A DNA stretch of 5,321 nucleotides from Caryophanales bacterium UBA6448 (lineage in GTDB: Bacteria > Bacillota_I > Bacilli_A > RF39 > UBA660). Positions 1-5,321 of this stretch are shown one piece after another; the first letter of the stretch is position 1, and every line of letters begins with the position of its first letter. Both the position numbers and the translations under genes were made by a program. Under the pieces are notes generated by a model. The model saw only the letters and a program-made list of their open reading frames with translations, was not told the DNA's origin and ran no database searches. Location: positions 1 to 5,321 of the forward strand of contig DJOC01000089.1 in assembly GCA_002439555.1 (NCBI GenBank), written 5' to 3'.

Positions 1-53
1 TAAAAATAGTTGGAGGAGATGGTTCATCCTTAAATCCATATAGAATAGGCTAA
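1..53 (+). CDS. C-terminal end of an upstream gene, probably a secreted/surface protein (partial)
   Basis: Codons read in frame from base 3 give a short tail ending in GGDGSSLNPYRIG and a TAA stop at 51-53. The other two plus-strand frames are less convincing: one has several stops, the other gives a non-descript peptide. Tails of the form G-x-G-[ST]-x-x-N-P-Y-x-I are common at the ends of repeat units or C-termini in Gram-positive extracellular proteins (general knowledge of these families). A terminator 11 bases after the stop supports a real gene end. Only about 16 residues are visible, so the function is not determined. It may be another exported protein like the one at 1695-2366. Confidence 0.6.
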   Translation, partial: KIVGGDGSSLNPYRIG

Positions 54-63
54 AAATTGGGAG

Positions 64-90
64 AAAAAGCAATATTTGCTTTTTTTTTTT
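64..90 (+). terminator. Rho-independent terminator of the upstream gene
   Basis: A perfect 9-bp stem (64-72 AAAAAGCAA pairs with 76-84 TTGCTTTTT) closes a 3-base TAT loop and is followed by more T, giving an unbroken T run over 80-90. The stem holds only two G-C pairs, as is usual in very AT-rich genomes. The A-rich 5' arm means it could also work weakly in reverse. It lies just after the stop at 51-53. Confidence 0.8.
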
Positions 91-108
91 GACTTTACGT
101 AGTATAAT
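80..108 (+). promoter_or_regulatory. Sigma-A-type promoter of the permease gene
   Basis: A perfect -10 box TATAAT lies at 103-108. The -35 element is ambiguous. TTGACT at 89-94 looks like a -35 sequence but is only 8 bases from the -10, too close for normal sigma-A spacing. A 17-base spacer would place the -35 at 80-85, inside the terminator T run. Initiation 6-7 bases past the -10 would put the transcript start near 114-115, leaving a leader of only about 13 bases that begins at or very near the Shine-Dalgarno sequence. Confidence 0.6.
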
Positions 109-114
109 TTATTT

Positions 115-121
115 AAGGAGG
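115..121 (+). promoter_or_regulatory. Ribosome binding site AAGGAGG for the permease gene
   Basis: A full-consensus AAGGAGG sits 6 bases upstream of the ATG at 128. This is optimal spacing and fixes the start codon. It is the strongest ribosome site in the window. Confidence 0.9.
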
Positions 122-127
122 TAGAAT

Positions 128-1603
128 ATGGGAATAATAATCGGCATTGTTTTAATACTTGCTGTTACAGCATTCTTTGCAGTAATGACTTGTAAAAGTA
201 AACATAGTGATTTATTTAGATGGCTTTTAATTGCTATTTTTGCAGCAATATGCATTACTTGGGTAGTTCCTTATGGATATTTTAATGGTTCTACTTATGG
301 TGAAGTAGCAATGAAAAGAATTGGTCTTTCTGATCTTCCATCACTTTTATATTACGCTGCTTATTTTGGACTTACAACAATAATTTATTTATTTATTCTT
401 GGCGGTTTCTATGGAATTTTATCTAAAACTAAATCATATAGTACTTTAGTTAATAAAATTTCTAAAAAACTAAAAGGTAAAGAAACTATTTTTATGGTTG
501 TTACTTCAAGCGTGATAATTATTTTATCATCACTACTTAAAAGTACTTTTGCACTTTTAGTATTTGTTCCATTTATAGTATCAATTTTACTTAGTATGGG
601 ACAAAGCAAACTTACTACATTTGCTGTAACATTTGGTTCAATTTTAGCTGGACTTTGCGGTGCAACATACGGAAGTGATGGACTATATTTCTTAAATTAC
701 TATATGTCTACAGAAGTAACTAGTGGTTTAGGTTATCGTGCTATTATTGCTGCTTGTGCCCTTGTTGCTTACGAAGGTTTATTAATCTTTAAACTTACAA
801 GAAAGTCAAATAAAAAGAGTAAAGAAGAAAATTCTTCAGAAGTTGATCCATATAGTGCTGTTGAGGTTAAAGGTAAAGTTAGTACTTGGCCAATTATCGT
901 AGTATTTAGTGTCTTATTTGTATACTTAATTCTAGGATATACTGCTTGGTCTACTAACTGGAACATTGAAGTATTTACAAATTTCCACAAATGGTTAACT
1001 GAACTTAAAATCGGTAAAGATTTCACAATCTTTAGTTACATTTTAGGCTCAGGTGCTGTAGAATTTGGTACATTTGAAATTACTGCTATAATTGCTATGT
1101 TAATGGTTTTATCTGCATTAGTGGCTTTTATGTCAAAATTCAAATTCCAAGAATTTCTAACATCATTTGGTGAAGGTGCAAAGAAAATGCTTAAACCTGT
1201 ATGCTTATTTGTTTTAGTATATGTTGTATTTATCGTAGCATATACATCTCCATTTATTCCAGCACTTTCTAACTGGGCATTTGGACTTACAAAAACATTT
1301 AATCCATACATTACTTCAGTACTCGCATTTATTACATCTATTTTCCACGCTGATTTAGGATATACTGGCTATGCTGTTGGTGGCTTTATAAATGCAAGTT
1401 ATGCAAGTGACGTTACACTTGTTCAAACTATTTATGTTGTTACTTATGGTCTTGCACAAATCCTTATGCCAGTAAGTGGTGTACTTATGGTTGGTCTATC
1501 ATATTTAAAGATAGATTATAAACAATGGTTCAAATATATTTGGATGTTTGCGGCTGTAATGTTTGCTGCTTTATTAATACTTGCAACTATTGTATACTAT
1601 TAA
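128..1603 (+). CDS. Polytopic membrane permease, YfcC/DcuC-like (ion transporter superfamily)
   Basis: A 491-residue integral membrane protein with about 11-12 hydrophobic segments, roughly at residues 2-20, 31-52, 72-97, 120-156, 163-190, 204-222, 253-272, 316-335, 354-375, 391-408, 430-458 and 468-490. A charged hydrophilic loop at about 223-250 (KSNKKSKEE) separates two halves. The stretch GGFYGILSKTKSYSTLV (92-108) followed by KKLKGKE (113-119) resembles the early motif of the YfcC/DcuC carriers (PF03606-type), which move dicarboxylates, amino acids or peptides; length also fits. The two halves carry similar segments ending in YGSD (181-184) and YASD (425-428), as expected of inverted-repeat IT-superfamily transporters. 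The start is fixed by an ideal AAGGAGG. It has its own promoter and is followed by a terminator, so it is monocistronic. Substrate cannot be assigned; an AbgT-like or other IT family is the main alternative. Confidence 0.6.
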   Translation: MGIIIGIVLILAVTAFFAVMTCKSKHSDLFRWLLIAIFAAICITWVVPYGYFNGSTYGEVAMKRIGLSDLPSLLYYAAYFGLTTIIYLFILGGFYGILSKTKSYSTLVNKISKKLKGKETIFMVVTSSVIIILSSLLKSTFALLVFVPFIVSILLSMGQSKLTTFAVTFGSILAGLCGATYGSDGLYFLNYYMSTEVTSGLGYRAIIAACALVAYEGLLIFKLTRKSNKKSKEENSSEVDPYSAVEVKGKVSTWPIIVVFSVLFVYLILGYTAWSTNWNIEVFTNFHKWLTELKIGKDFTIFSYILGSGAVEFGTFEITAIIAMLMVLSALVAFMSKFKFQEFLTSFGEGAKKMLKPVCLFVLVYVVFIVAYTSPFIPALSNWAFGLTKTFNPYITSVLAFITSIFHADLGYTGYAVGGFINASYASDVTLVQTIYVVTYGLAQILMPVSGVLMVGLSYLKIDYKQWFKYIWMFAAVMFAALLILATIVYY

Positions 1604-1611
1604 TAAAAGCT

Positions 1612-1648
1612 AAAAAAAGAATATTTTTTAACATTTATTCTTTTTTTT
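1612..1648 (+). terminator. Rho-independent terminator after the permease gene
   Basis: A 12-bp stem (1612-1623 AAAAAAAGAATA with 1636-1647 TATTCTTTTTTT) encloses a 12-base loop (1624-1635). The 3' arm supplies the U tract, with T through 1648. It begins 8 bases after the TAA of the permease at 1601-1603. Only one G-C pair is present, so efficiency is uncertain, and partial read-through into the downstream operon is possible. Confidence 0.72.
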
Positions 1649-1669
1649 ATTGCAAAAATATAGTAAAAT
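1641..1669 (+). promoter_or_regulatory. Promoter of the 1695-5321 operon
   Basis: A -10-like TAAAAT lies at 1664-1669. Its layout copies the promoter before gene 1: a T run, then TTG (1650-1652, within TTGCAA), then 8 bases, then the -10 preceded by TAG. A 17-base spacer again places the -35 inside the terminator T run (1641-1646). TATAAG at 1675-1680, 19 bases from TTGCAA, is an alternative -10 but would overlap the ribosome site. No other promoter is needed before the end of the window because the genes overlap. Confidence 0.5.
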
Positions 1670-1677
1670 GAATTTAT

Positions 1678-1682
1678 AAGGA
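1678..1682 (+). promoter_or_regulatory. Ribosome binding site AAGGA for the secreted-protein gene, unusually far from the start
   Basis: AAGGA at 1678-1682 is 12 bases upstream of the ATG at 1695, longer than the 5-9 bases seen for the other genes here. Two out-of-frame ATGs (1684 and 1687) lie closer; they would make only a MMNIWKIKIN peptide ending at 1716. The ATG at 1695 is the only start that opens the signal-peptide frame, since that frame has a TAA at 1677. Confidence 0.55.
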
Positions 1683-1694
1683 TATGATGAATAT

Positions 1695-2366
1695 ATGGAA
1701 AATAAAAATAAATTAACTGTTTCAAGTTTGATAGCAATTTTATTACTTCTTATTATGGTAGCGGGAGCCTCTTTTGCATACTTTGGTTCTTTTAGACAAG
1801 ATGTTAATGGGGTAACAAATATTAATGTAACGACTAGTAAGGGATTTAATACAACTATTACCTCAACATCTGCACCATTAGAACTTCACGCAACCCTTGC
1901 AAATATGATTGCTTCCTCACCAGGTTCAGTAGTAGCAGATAGTAATGTAAATTTAAATGTGTCACTTGTTCTTGGTGGAACTGGAACAACTTATAAATGT
2001 CTATATGATATAGTTTTTGAATATGATTCTGGTAGTGATGTATATGGTAGTGATGATGTTCCTGTAACAGATGCTTCACAAAAAGAATTAACATTAACTG
2101 TATCATCACAAACTGCAAGTGGTACAAATAGTTTTAGTGAAGAGAAAAATTTTGCTTATGATAGTTCTTGGGAAAGCGTAAATAGTACTTTCAGAAAAAC
2201 AATTGTTAAAGATGCATCAATAACAGATAGTTCAGTAACTGGAACAACAGATACATGGAATTTAAATTTAAAATTTTATTTACTTTCACAGTCACAAGCG
2301 AAAGTGCAAGGAAAGACATTTAATGGTTCGTTTTTTGTAGATAATATAAGGTGTGGTGTTAAATGA
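1695..2366 (+). CDS. Secreted protein with SipW/TasA-type signal peptide (camelysin/TasA-like)
   Basis: A 223-residue exported protein. Residues 1-6 are polar and basic, 10-24 form a hydrophobic core (LIAILLLLIMVAG), and ASFAYF at 25-30 matches the SipW-cognate signal class of TasA and camelysin proteins, in which the sequence A-x-A-Y-F spans or follows the cleavage site; cleavage after A28 is likely. The mature part is rich in Ser, Thr, Asn and Val, with alternating strand-like segments, consistent with a beta-sandwich. The C-terminal region TWNLNLKFYLLSQSQ (186-200) and GKTFNGSFFVDNIRC (206-220) resembles the last strands seen in many small secreted Firmicutes proteins of this type. C102 and C220 are the only cysteines and could form a disulfide. 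No sortase motif or second membrane helix is present. It is the first gene of the operon and overlaps the next by 4 bases (ATGA). Family membership is inferred from signal type and architecture; function as matrix fibre or surface protein is unproven. Confidence 0.65.
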   Translation: MENKNKLTVSSLIAILLLLIMVAGASFAYFGSFRQDVNGVTNINVTTSKGFNTTITSTSAPLELHATLANMIASSPGSVVADSNVNLNVSLVLGGTGTTYKCLYDIVFEYDSGSDVYGSDDVPVTDASQKELTLTVSSQTASGTNSFSEEKNFAYDSSWESVNSTFRKTIVKDASITDSSVTGTTDTWNLNLKFYLLSQSQAKVQGKTFNGSFFVDNIRCGVK

Positions 2367-2767
2367 AAATAAATAATTATTATGATAGTTTTTATTACAT
2401 TTTTTTTGGAATATATTTTGTAATATGTCTTGCACTTATAGCAATAACACTTTTTTTGAAAGTAAGTACAACTTATGTAATCGTTGGATTTATAGAACTA
2501 GCTATTATATTTACAATGATGATGTTCTTTTATGTTAAGGCTTACTTCTTACAAAAAGATAAGATTGTAATAAGGTCAGGTTTTGTTAGAAAAGAAATTC
2601 CTTACAAAAGTATAAAAAAATGTTATGTAGTAAAAAATATTAATCCATTTTATTCAACATCAATAAAAAGACTTGCTATTAAATTAAAAAATGGAAAAGA
2701 AATATATATTAGTCCAGTTAAAATGGATAATGTTTTAATGAAAATAATAAGAAAGGTAGAATTATGA
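2363..2767 (+). CDS. Small membrane protein with bacterial PH domain (bPH_4/YyaB-like)
   Basis: A 134-residue protein with two transmembrane helices (about 10-33 and 37-60) followed by a cytoplasmic bacterial PH-like domain (about 61-134). The domain shows the family pattern of a strand pair DKIVIRSGFVRKEIPYKSIK (66-85), the N-P-x-x-S-T-S-I-K-R-L stretch (94-104), and a last strand and helix containing NGKEIYISPVKMDNVL (110-125). The S-[IL]-x-R-L and YISP elements are typical of PF06713-type proteins. The roles of these proteins are mostly unknown; membrane scaffolding or sensing is a guess. The ATG overlaps the previous stop (ATGA at 2363-2366), and AAGGTG at 2348-2353 sits 9 bases upstream, so translation is probably coupled to the secreted-protein gene. 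It overlaps the next gene by another ATGA. Confidence 0.75.
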   Translation: MKINNYYDSFYYIFFGIYFVICLALIAITLFLKVSTTYVIVGFIELAIIFTMMMFFYVKAYFLQKDKIVIRSGFVRKEIPYKSIKKCYVVKNINPFYSTSIKRLAIKLKNGKEIYISPVKMDNVLMKIIRKVEL

Positions 2768-3849
2768 CAGATTATATAATAATAGGACTTCTTGTAGTTA
2801 ATTTGATTTGCTTATTAATTTTTTTATCTAAGAATAATAATAAAAATAATAATGAGATGATTGAAAAATTAGGTAAATTTGAAACTGATATTACTAAGTC
2901 AATTGGCGATTTTAAATTTGATTTTTCAAAAGTACTTACAAATGATTTTGAAGTGTTAAATGAAAGAATTGAGAGAAAACTGACATTAATAAATGATATG
3001 GTTAATGAAAGGCTTGATAAGAATTTTGAAAAGAGTAATAAGACATTTAATAATGTGCTTGAAAGACTTTCTAAAATTGATGAGGCTCAAAGAAAAATTG
3101 ATGATTTAGGAGCGGATATTATATCACTTCAGGGAGTACTTACAGATAAGAAAACTAGAGGAACTTTTGGTGAGGTAAATCTTGAATATATTTTAAATAA
3201 TGCTTTTGGACCTGCAAGTGGAGGAATATATAATACGCAAGTTAAATTTGATAATGGCTATATAGTTGATGCACTTTTATATGCACCATCTCCGCTTGGA
3301 ACAATATCAATTGATAGTAAGTTTCCTTTAGAAAACTATCAAAAAATGGTTAATAGAACATTTACAAAAGAGCAAAGACTTGCTTATGAAAAGTTATTTG
3401 TTCAAGATGTAAAAAAACATATTAATGATATTAAAAATAAATATATTGTTCCTGGAGTAACAACCGATGAAGCAATTATGTTTTTACCAGCAGAGGCTAT
3501 TTTTGCGGAAATAAATGCATATCATCCAGAGCTTATTACATATGCTTATAATAATAAGGTATGGATTACTGGTCCAACAACCTTAATATCAACACTTTCA
3601 ACAATATCTATGATTATAAAAAATATTGAAAGAGATAAATATGCAAAAGTTATTCATGAAGAGTTAAATAAACTTTCAGTGGAATTTTCTAGATATAAAG
3701 ATAGATGGGAAAAATTATCTAAAAATATTAAGGCGGTTAATAATAGTGTTGATGAACTTACCACAACGACTGATAAAATAACTAAAAAGTTTGATGCAAT
3801 CAATAAAGTTGAAATAAAAGAAATTGAGGTTAAAAATGACAAAAACTAA
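2764..3849 (+). CDS. rmuC: RmuC family DNA recombination protein
   Basis: A 361-residue protein with an N-terminal membrane anchor (about 4-21), a Lys/Asn-rich linker, a coiled-coil region (about 31-115) and an RmuC domain (PF02646, about 115-320). Hallmarks visible are LSKIDEAQRKID (102-113), LTDKKTRGTFGEV (126-138), IVDALLYAP (167-175), IDSKFPLENY (183-192), AIMFLPAEAIFAEI (237-250) and ITGPTTL (268-274). The D169 / D184-x-K186 arrangement is that of a PD-(D/E)XK-type nuclease fold, with E137 as a further likely acidic residue. RmuC proteins limit recombination at short inverted repeats in E. coli; the biochemical reaction is not settled. It is somewhat shorter than the E. coli protein. AAAGG at 2752-2756 lies 7 bases before the ATG, which overlaps the previous TGA. 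It ends with a charged tail that overlaps the next gene by 14 bases. Confidence 0.93.
   Translation: MTDYIIIGLLVVNLICLLIFLSKNNNKNNNEMIEKLGKFETDITKSIGDFKFDFSKVLTNDFEVLNERIERKLTLINDMVNERLDKNFEKSNKTFNNVLERLSKIDEAQRKIDDLGADIISLQGVLTDKKTRGTFGEVNLEYILNNAFGPASGGIYNTQVKFDNGYIVDALLYAPSPLGTISIDSKFPLENYQKMVNRTFTKEQRLAYEKLFVQDVKKHINDIKNKYIVPGVTTDEAIMFLPAEAIFAEINAYHPELITYAYNNKVWITGPTTLISTLSTISMIIKNIERDKYAKVIHEELNKLSVEFSRYKDRWEKLSKNIKAVNNSVDELTTTTDKITKKFDAINKVEIKEIEVKNDKN
3826..3829 (+). promoter_or_regulatory. Ribosome binding site GAGG deciding the start of the DUF368 gene
   Basis: GAGG at 3826-3829, within the end of rmuC, lies 6 bases before the ATG at 3836. A TTG at 3824 also opens the frame but overlaps this site and has no ribosome site of its own, so the ATG at 3836 is preferred. 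Confidence 0.7.
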
Positions 3850-4681
3850 AAAAGATAATTTATTTCTTACATTTTTACAAGGCTTTGTAATTGGTTTTGG
3901 AATTATTTTCCCAATAAGTTCCTCAGTCCTTGCAATGACAATGGGTATTTATGAAAGACTTTTAAAGGTTATTAATAATTTGTTTACTTCCTTAAAAAAG
4001 GAAAAGGGCTTTTTAATAAGTTTTGTTTTAGGAGTAGTTGCTTCAGCAATAGTATGTTGCCTTATTTTAAATATTACTTTAAATAAATTCCCAGTTGCAA
4101 CATTATTATTTTTTGTAGGTCTAATCGTTGGAGGAATCCAGATGATCGTTAAAAAGACTGAAAAGAAAATAACCATTCCAAATGTAATATGCGCTATAAT
4201 TGGTGCAGCATTACTTTTATCATTATCATTTTTAGGTAGTGAAAATGATGCAGTGATTACCACTAATCTTATCGGTTATTTAAAAGTTTTTGGCGTAGGT
4301 ATAGTGGCCGCCGGTACGATGATTATCCCAGGAGTTTCAGGAAGTGCTATTCTTATTATATTAGGTTATTATGCACCACTTCTTGCAATTATTTCTGATA
4401 CTATGCATTTTAATAATTTAGGTACGAATATTTTAATTATATTAGTGTTTGGTATAGGAATGTTAATTGGACTATTTGGTATGAGTAAACTTATGGAATA
4501 TCTTTTAGATAAATATAAGATAAAAACTTATTTTGCAATTGTAGGTTTTGTATTTGCCTCAATCATTAATATTATTATATTGATATTTGGTTATAAATTT
4601 AAATTATTAGAATTTATTATTGGTATGGTTTTATTCGCGGGGGGATATATACTAAGTGCCAAATATTTAAAGGGTGAGTAA
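3836..4681 (+). CDS. DUF368 family membrane protein (PopT-like polyprenyl-phosphate transporter)
   Basis: A 281-residue polytopic membrane protein of the DUF368 family (PF04018). Members called PopT are reported to return undecaprenyl phosphate, the lipid carrier of wall-polymer synthesis, across the membrane. Hydrophobic segments lie at about 10-34, 58-80, 85-105, 113-133, 146-180, 195-215, 230-250 and 256-273. The second-half signature MIIPGVSGSAILIILGYY (162-179) is canonical. The matching N-terminal signature, usually close to P-G-V-S-G, is changed to FPISSSVLAMTMGIYERLL (25-43): the proline, a serine and the GIYERL end remain but the glycines are lost. FVGLIVGGI (93-101) is also family-typical. 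The ATG at 3836 was chosen over a TTG 12 bases upstream because GAGG at 3826-3829 is well spaced for it. It overlaps rmuC by 14 bases and the next gene by 1. The family is clear; preserved transport activity is an inference. Confidence 0.85.
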   Translation: MTKTKKDNLFLTFLQGFVIGFGIIFPISSSVLAMTMGIYERLLKVINNLFTSLKKEKGFLISFVLGVVASAIVCCLILNITLNKFPVATLLFFVGLIVGGIQMIVKKTEKKITIPNVICAIIGAALLLSLSFLGSENDAVITTNLIGYLKVFGVGIVAAGTMIIPGVSGSAILIILGYYAPLLAIISDTMHFNNLGTNILIILVFGIGMLIGLFGMSKLMEYLLDKYKIKTYFAIVGFVFASIINIIILIFGYKFKLLEFIIGMVLFAGGYILSAKYLKGE

Positions 4682-5295
4682 TGGAAATTATTGTTATATG
4701 CAATAATATTATTGGAAATAATTTAATCTATAATGACTTGGATTTACCTGAAAATAAAGTAAGATTGCCTATAATAAATAAAATAAAAGATACTGCAAAA
4801 AGTGTATCATTACTAAAATTATTATCCGATGCTAATGCAATATATTCCTCACCTAATGCAAGTAATATGTTATTTGCTAAAACACTTGCCAAAAGGATTA
4901 ATAAGGATGTTTATTTATCGGATAAATTTGCTGATGAAAAGATAGGCAATTTAAAAAAACAAACTATCAGAGAAGTTTATTTTATGCAAGAACACGATTT
5001 CAATATTAAACTTACAGATGGTGAAAGTTTAAATGAAGTTGGAAAAAGAATAAAGGGAGAAATAGAACATATTACTAATTTAAATAATCTTCGTAAAGTG
5101 GTTATTTTTACTCATAAAAGAGCGCTTTTAGGGTATTTAATTAATGTTTTAGAGCCCTCATATACCCTTGAGGATAATTTAGTAATAGAGTATGATGATA
5201 ATGTTATTTATGATAATAGTAAAAATGATATAGATATTTATAGATTAACATTTGATCATAGTGATTTAGCAAATATAGAGAAAATCATTTATTAA
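4681..5295 (+). CDS. Histidine-phosphatase-fold protein lacking catalytic residues (probable pseudo-enzyme)
   Basis: A 204-residue cytoplasmic protein whose landmarks follow the phosphoglycerate-mutase-like histidine phosphatase family in order: a first strand MEIIVI (1-6), the IYSSP motif (54-58), the LSDKFADEKIG segment (79-89, matching L-x-E-x-x-x-G), DGESLNEVGKRI (113-124) and a VVIFTHKRALLGYLI strand-helix (140-154). Key residues are missing: the R-H-G after the first strand is C7-N8-N9, the arginine expected three residues after SSP is S61, and the glycine after the second histidine is K146. H145 and the acidic D85/E86 remain. Normal phospho-histidine chemistry therefore looks impossible, suggesting a binding or regulatory role or a decaying gene; the intact frame argues against decay. 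AAAGGG at 4669-4674 lies 6 bases before the ATG, which shares one base with the preceding TAA. Fold assignment rests on motif order only and is moderately sure. Confidence 0.62.
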   Translation: MEIIVICNNIIGNNLIYNDLDLPENKVRLPIINKIKDTAKSVSLLKLLSDANAIYSSPNASNMLFAKTLAKRINKDVYLSDKFADEKIGNLKKQTIREVYFMQEHDFNIKLTDGESLNEVGKRIKGEIEHITNLNNLRKVVIFTHKRALLGYLINVLEPSYTLEDNLVIEYDDNVIYDNSKNDIDIYRLTFDHSDLANIEKIIY

Positions 5296-5311
5296 AGAAA
5301 GGAAATATATT

Positions 5312-5321
5312 ATGAAAAAAA
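5312..5321 (+). CDS. Start of a further operon gene (partial)
   Basis: An ATG at 5312 followed by AAA AAA begins a gene that runs off the window. AAAGGA at 5298-5303 lies 8 bases upstream, and the gap from the preceding stop is only 16 bases with no terminator, so it is probably in the same operon. The M-K-K beginning is compatible with an exported protein but says little. Confidence 0.65.

Noticed and set aside
89..108. TTGACT (89-94) plus TATAAT (103-108) as a standard sigma-A promoter
   Set aside because: The 8-base spacer is far below the usual 16-18 bases, so TTGACT is not accepted as the -35, although the -10 is kept.
1858..2127. Minus-strand open frame of 89 codons opposite the secreted-protein gene
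   Set aside because: Rich in His, Gln and Leu as expected from the reverse of Ser/Thr/Asn codons, and lacks domain features; it is a shadow of the plus-strand gene.
2363..2767. Mycoplasma-type code with TGA as tryptophan, since genes 2 and 3 end in TGA
   Set aside because: All tryptophans in the full-length genes are TGG, and stops at TGA form ATGA overlaps with well-placed starts; read-through would add only a few residues and break nothing, but nothing supports it.
3824..3835. TTG start giving a DUF368 protein four residues longer
   Set aside because: The GAGG ribosome site at 3826-3829 would lie inside the coding sequence just after the TTG, while it is ideally spaced for the ATG at 3836.
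3988..4003. Hairpin TTCCTT-AAAA-AAGGAA within the DUF368 gene
   Set aside because: A 6-bp stem inside a conserved coding sequence, with no T run after it; expected by chance in AT-rich DNA and not a terminator.
3949..4263. Minus-strand open frame of 104 codons inside the DUF368 gene
   Set aside because: The plus-strand frame has clear family motifs across the same bases; no ribosome site or homology signal on the minus strand.

Overview
This is a compact, AT-rich, all-plus-strand window of a low-GC Bacillota-type genome. Evidence for this includes strong AAGGAGG-like ribosome sites, U-tract hairpin terminators, A/T-ending codons, a TasA/camelysin-style secretion signal and a Gram-positive gene set. 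TGG is the tryptophan codon throughout the full-length genes, and TGA is read as a stop at the ends of genes 2 and 3, so the standard bacterial code fits and the Mycoplasma code does not. My inference is an uncultured gut-type Bacilli/Mollicutes-like (RF39-like) or related Firmicutes lineage; the sequence alone does not fix the taxon.

Layout. Positions 1-53 carry the last codons of an upstream gene ending in a GGDGSSLNPYRIG tail, of a kind common on secreted repeat or surface proteins. A hairpin terminator (64-90) runs directly into the promoter of gene 1. Gene 1 (128-1603) is a monocistronic polytopic permease, most like the YfcC/DcuC-type carboxylate/amino-acid carriers. A second terminator (1612-1648) again abuts a promoter, which starts a tightly packed operon. 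The operon contains gene 2 (1695-2366), a secreted protein with a SipW-type signal peptide; gene 3 (2363-2767), a two-helix membrane protein with a bacterial PH domain; gene 4 (2764-3849), an RmuC-family membrane-anchored nuclease-fold protein; gene 5 (3836-4681), a DUF368 (PopT-like) polyprenyl-phosphate transporter relative; gene 6 (4681-5295), a histidine-phosphatase-fold protein that has lost most catalytic residues; and, after 16 bases, the start of a seventh gene at 5312.

How they fit. Genes 2 to 6 overlap by 4, 4, 14 and 1 bases, so they are probably co-transcribed and translationally coupled. The set mixes an exported beta-rich protein, a membrane PH protein, a probable lipid-carrier recycling transporter, a recombination-related protein and a probable pseudo-enzyme. 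A shared envelope theme is plausible for genes 2, 3 and 5 but is inference; RmuC may simply be co-regulated. The items most worth a second look are the inactive-looking phosphatase (gene 6), the asymmetric motif loss in the DUF368 protein (gene 5) and the coupling of a secreted protein to the PH-domain protein. I saw no RNA gene, CRISPR array, insertion sequence, attachment site or origin.
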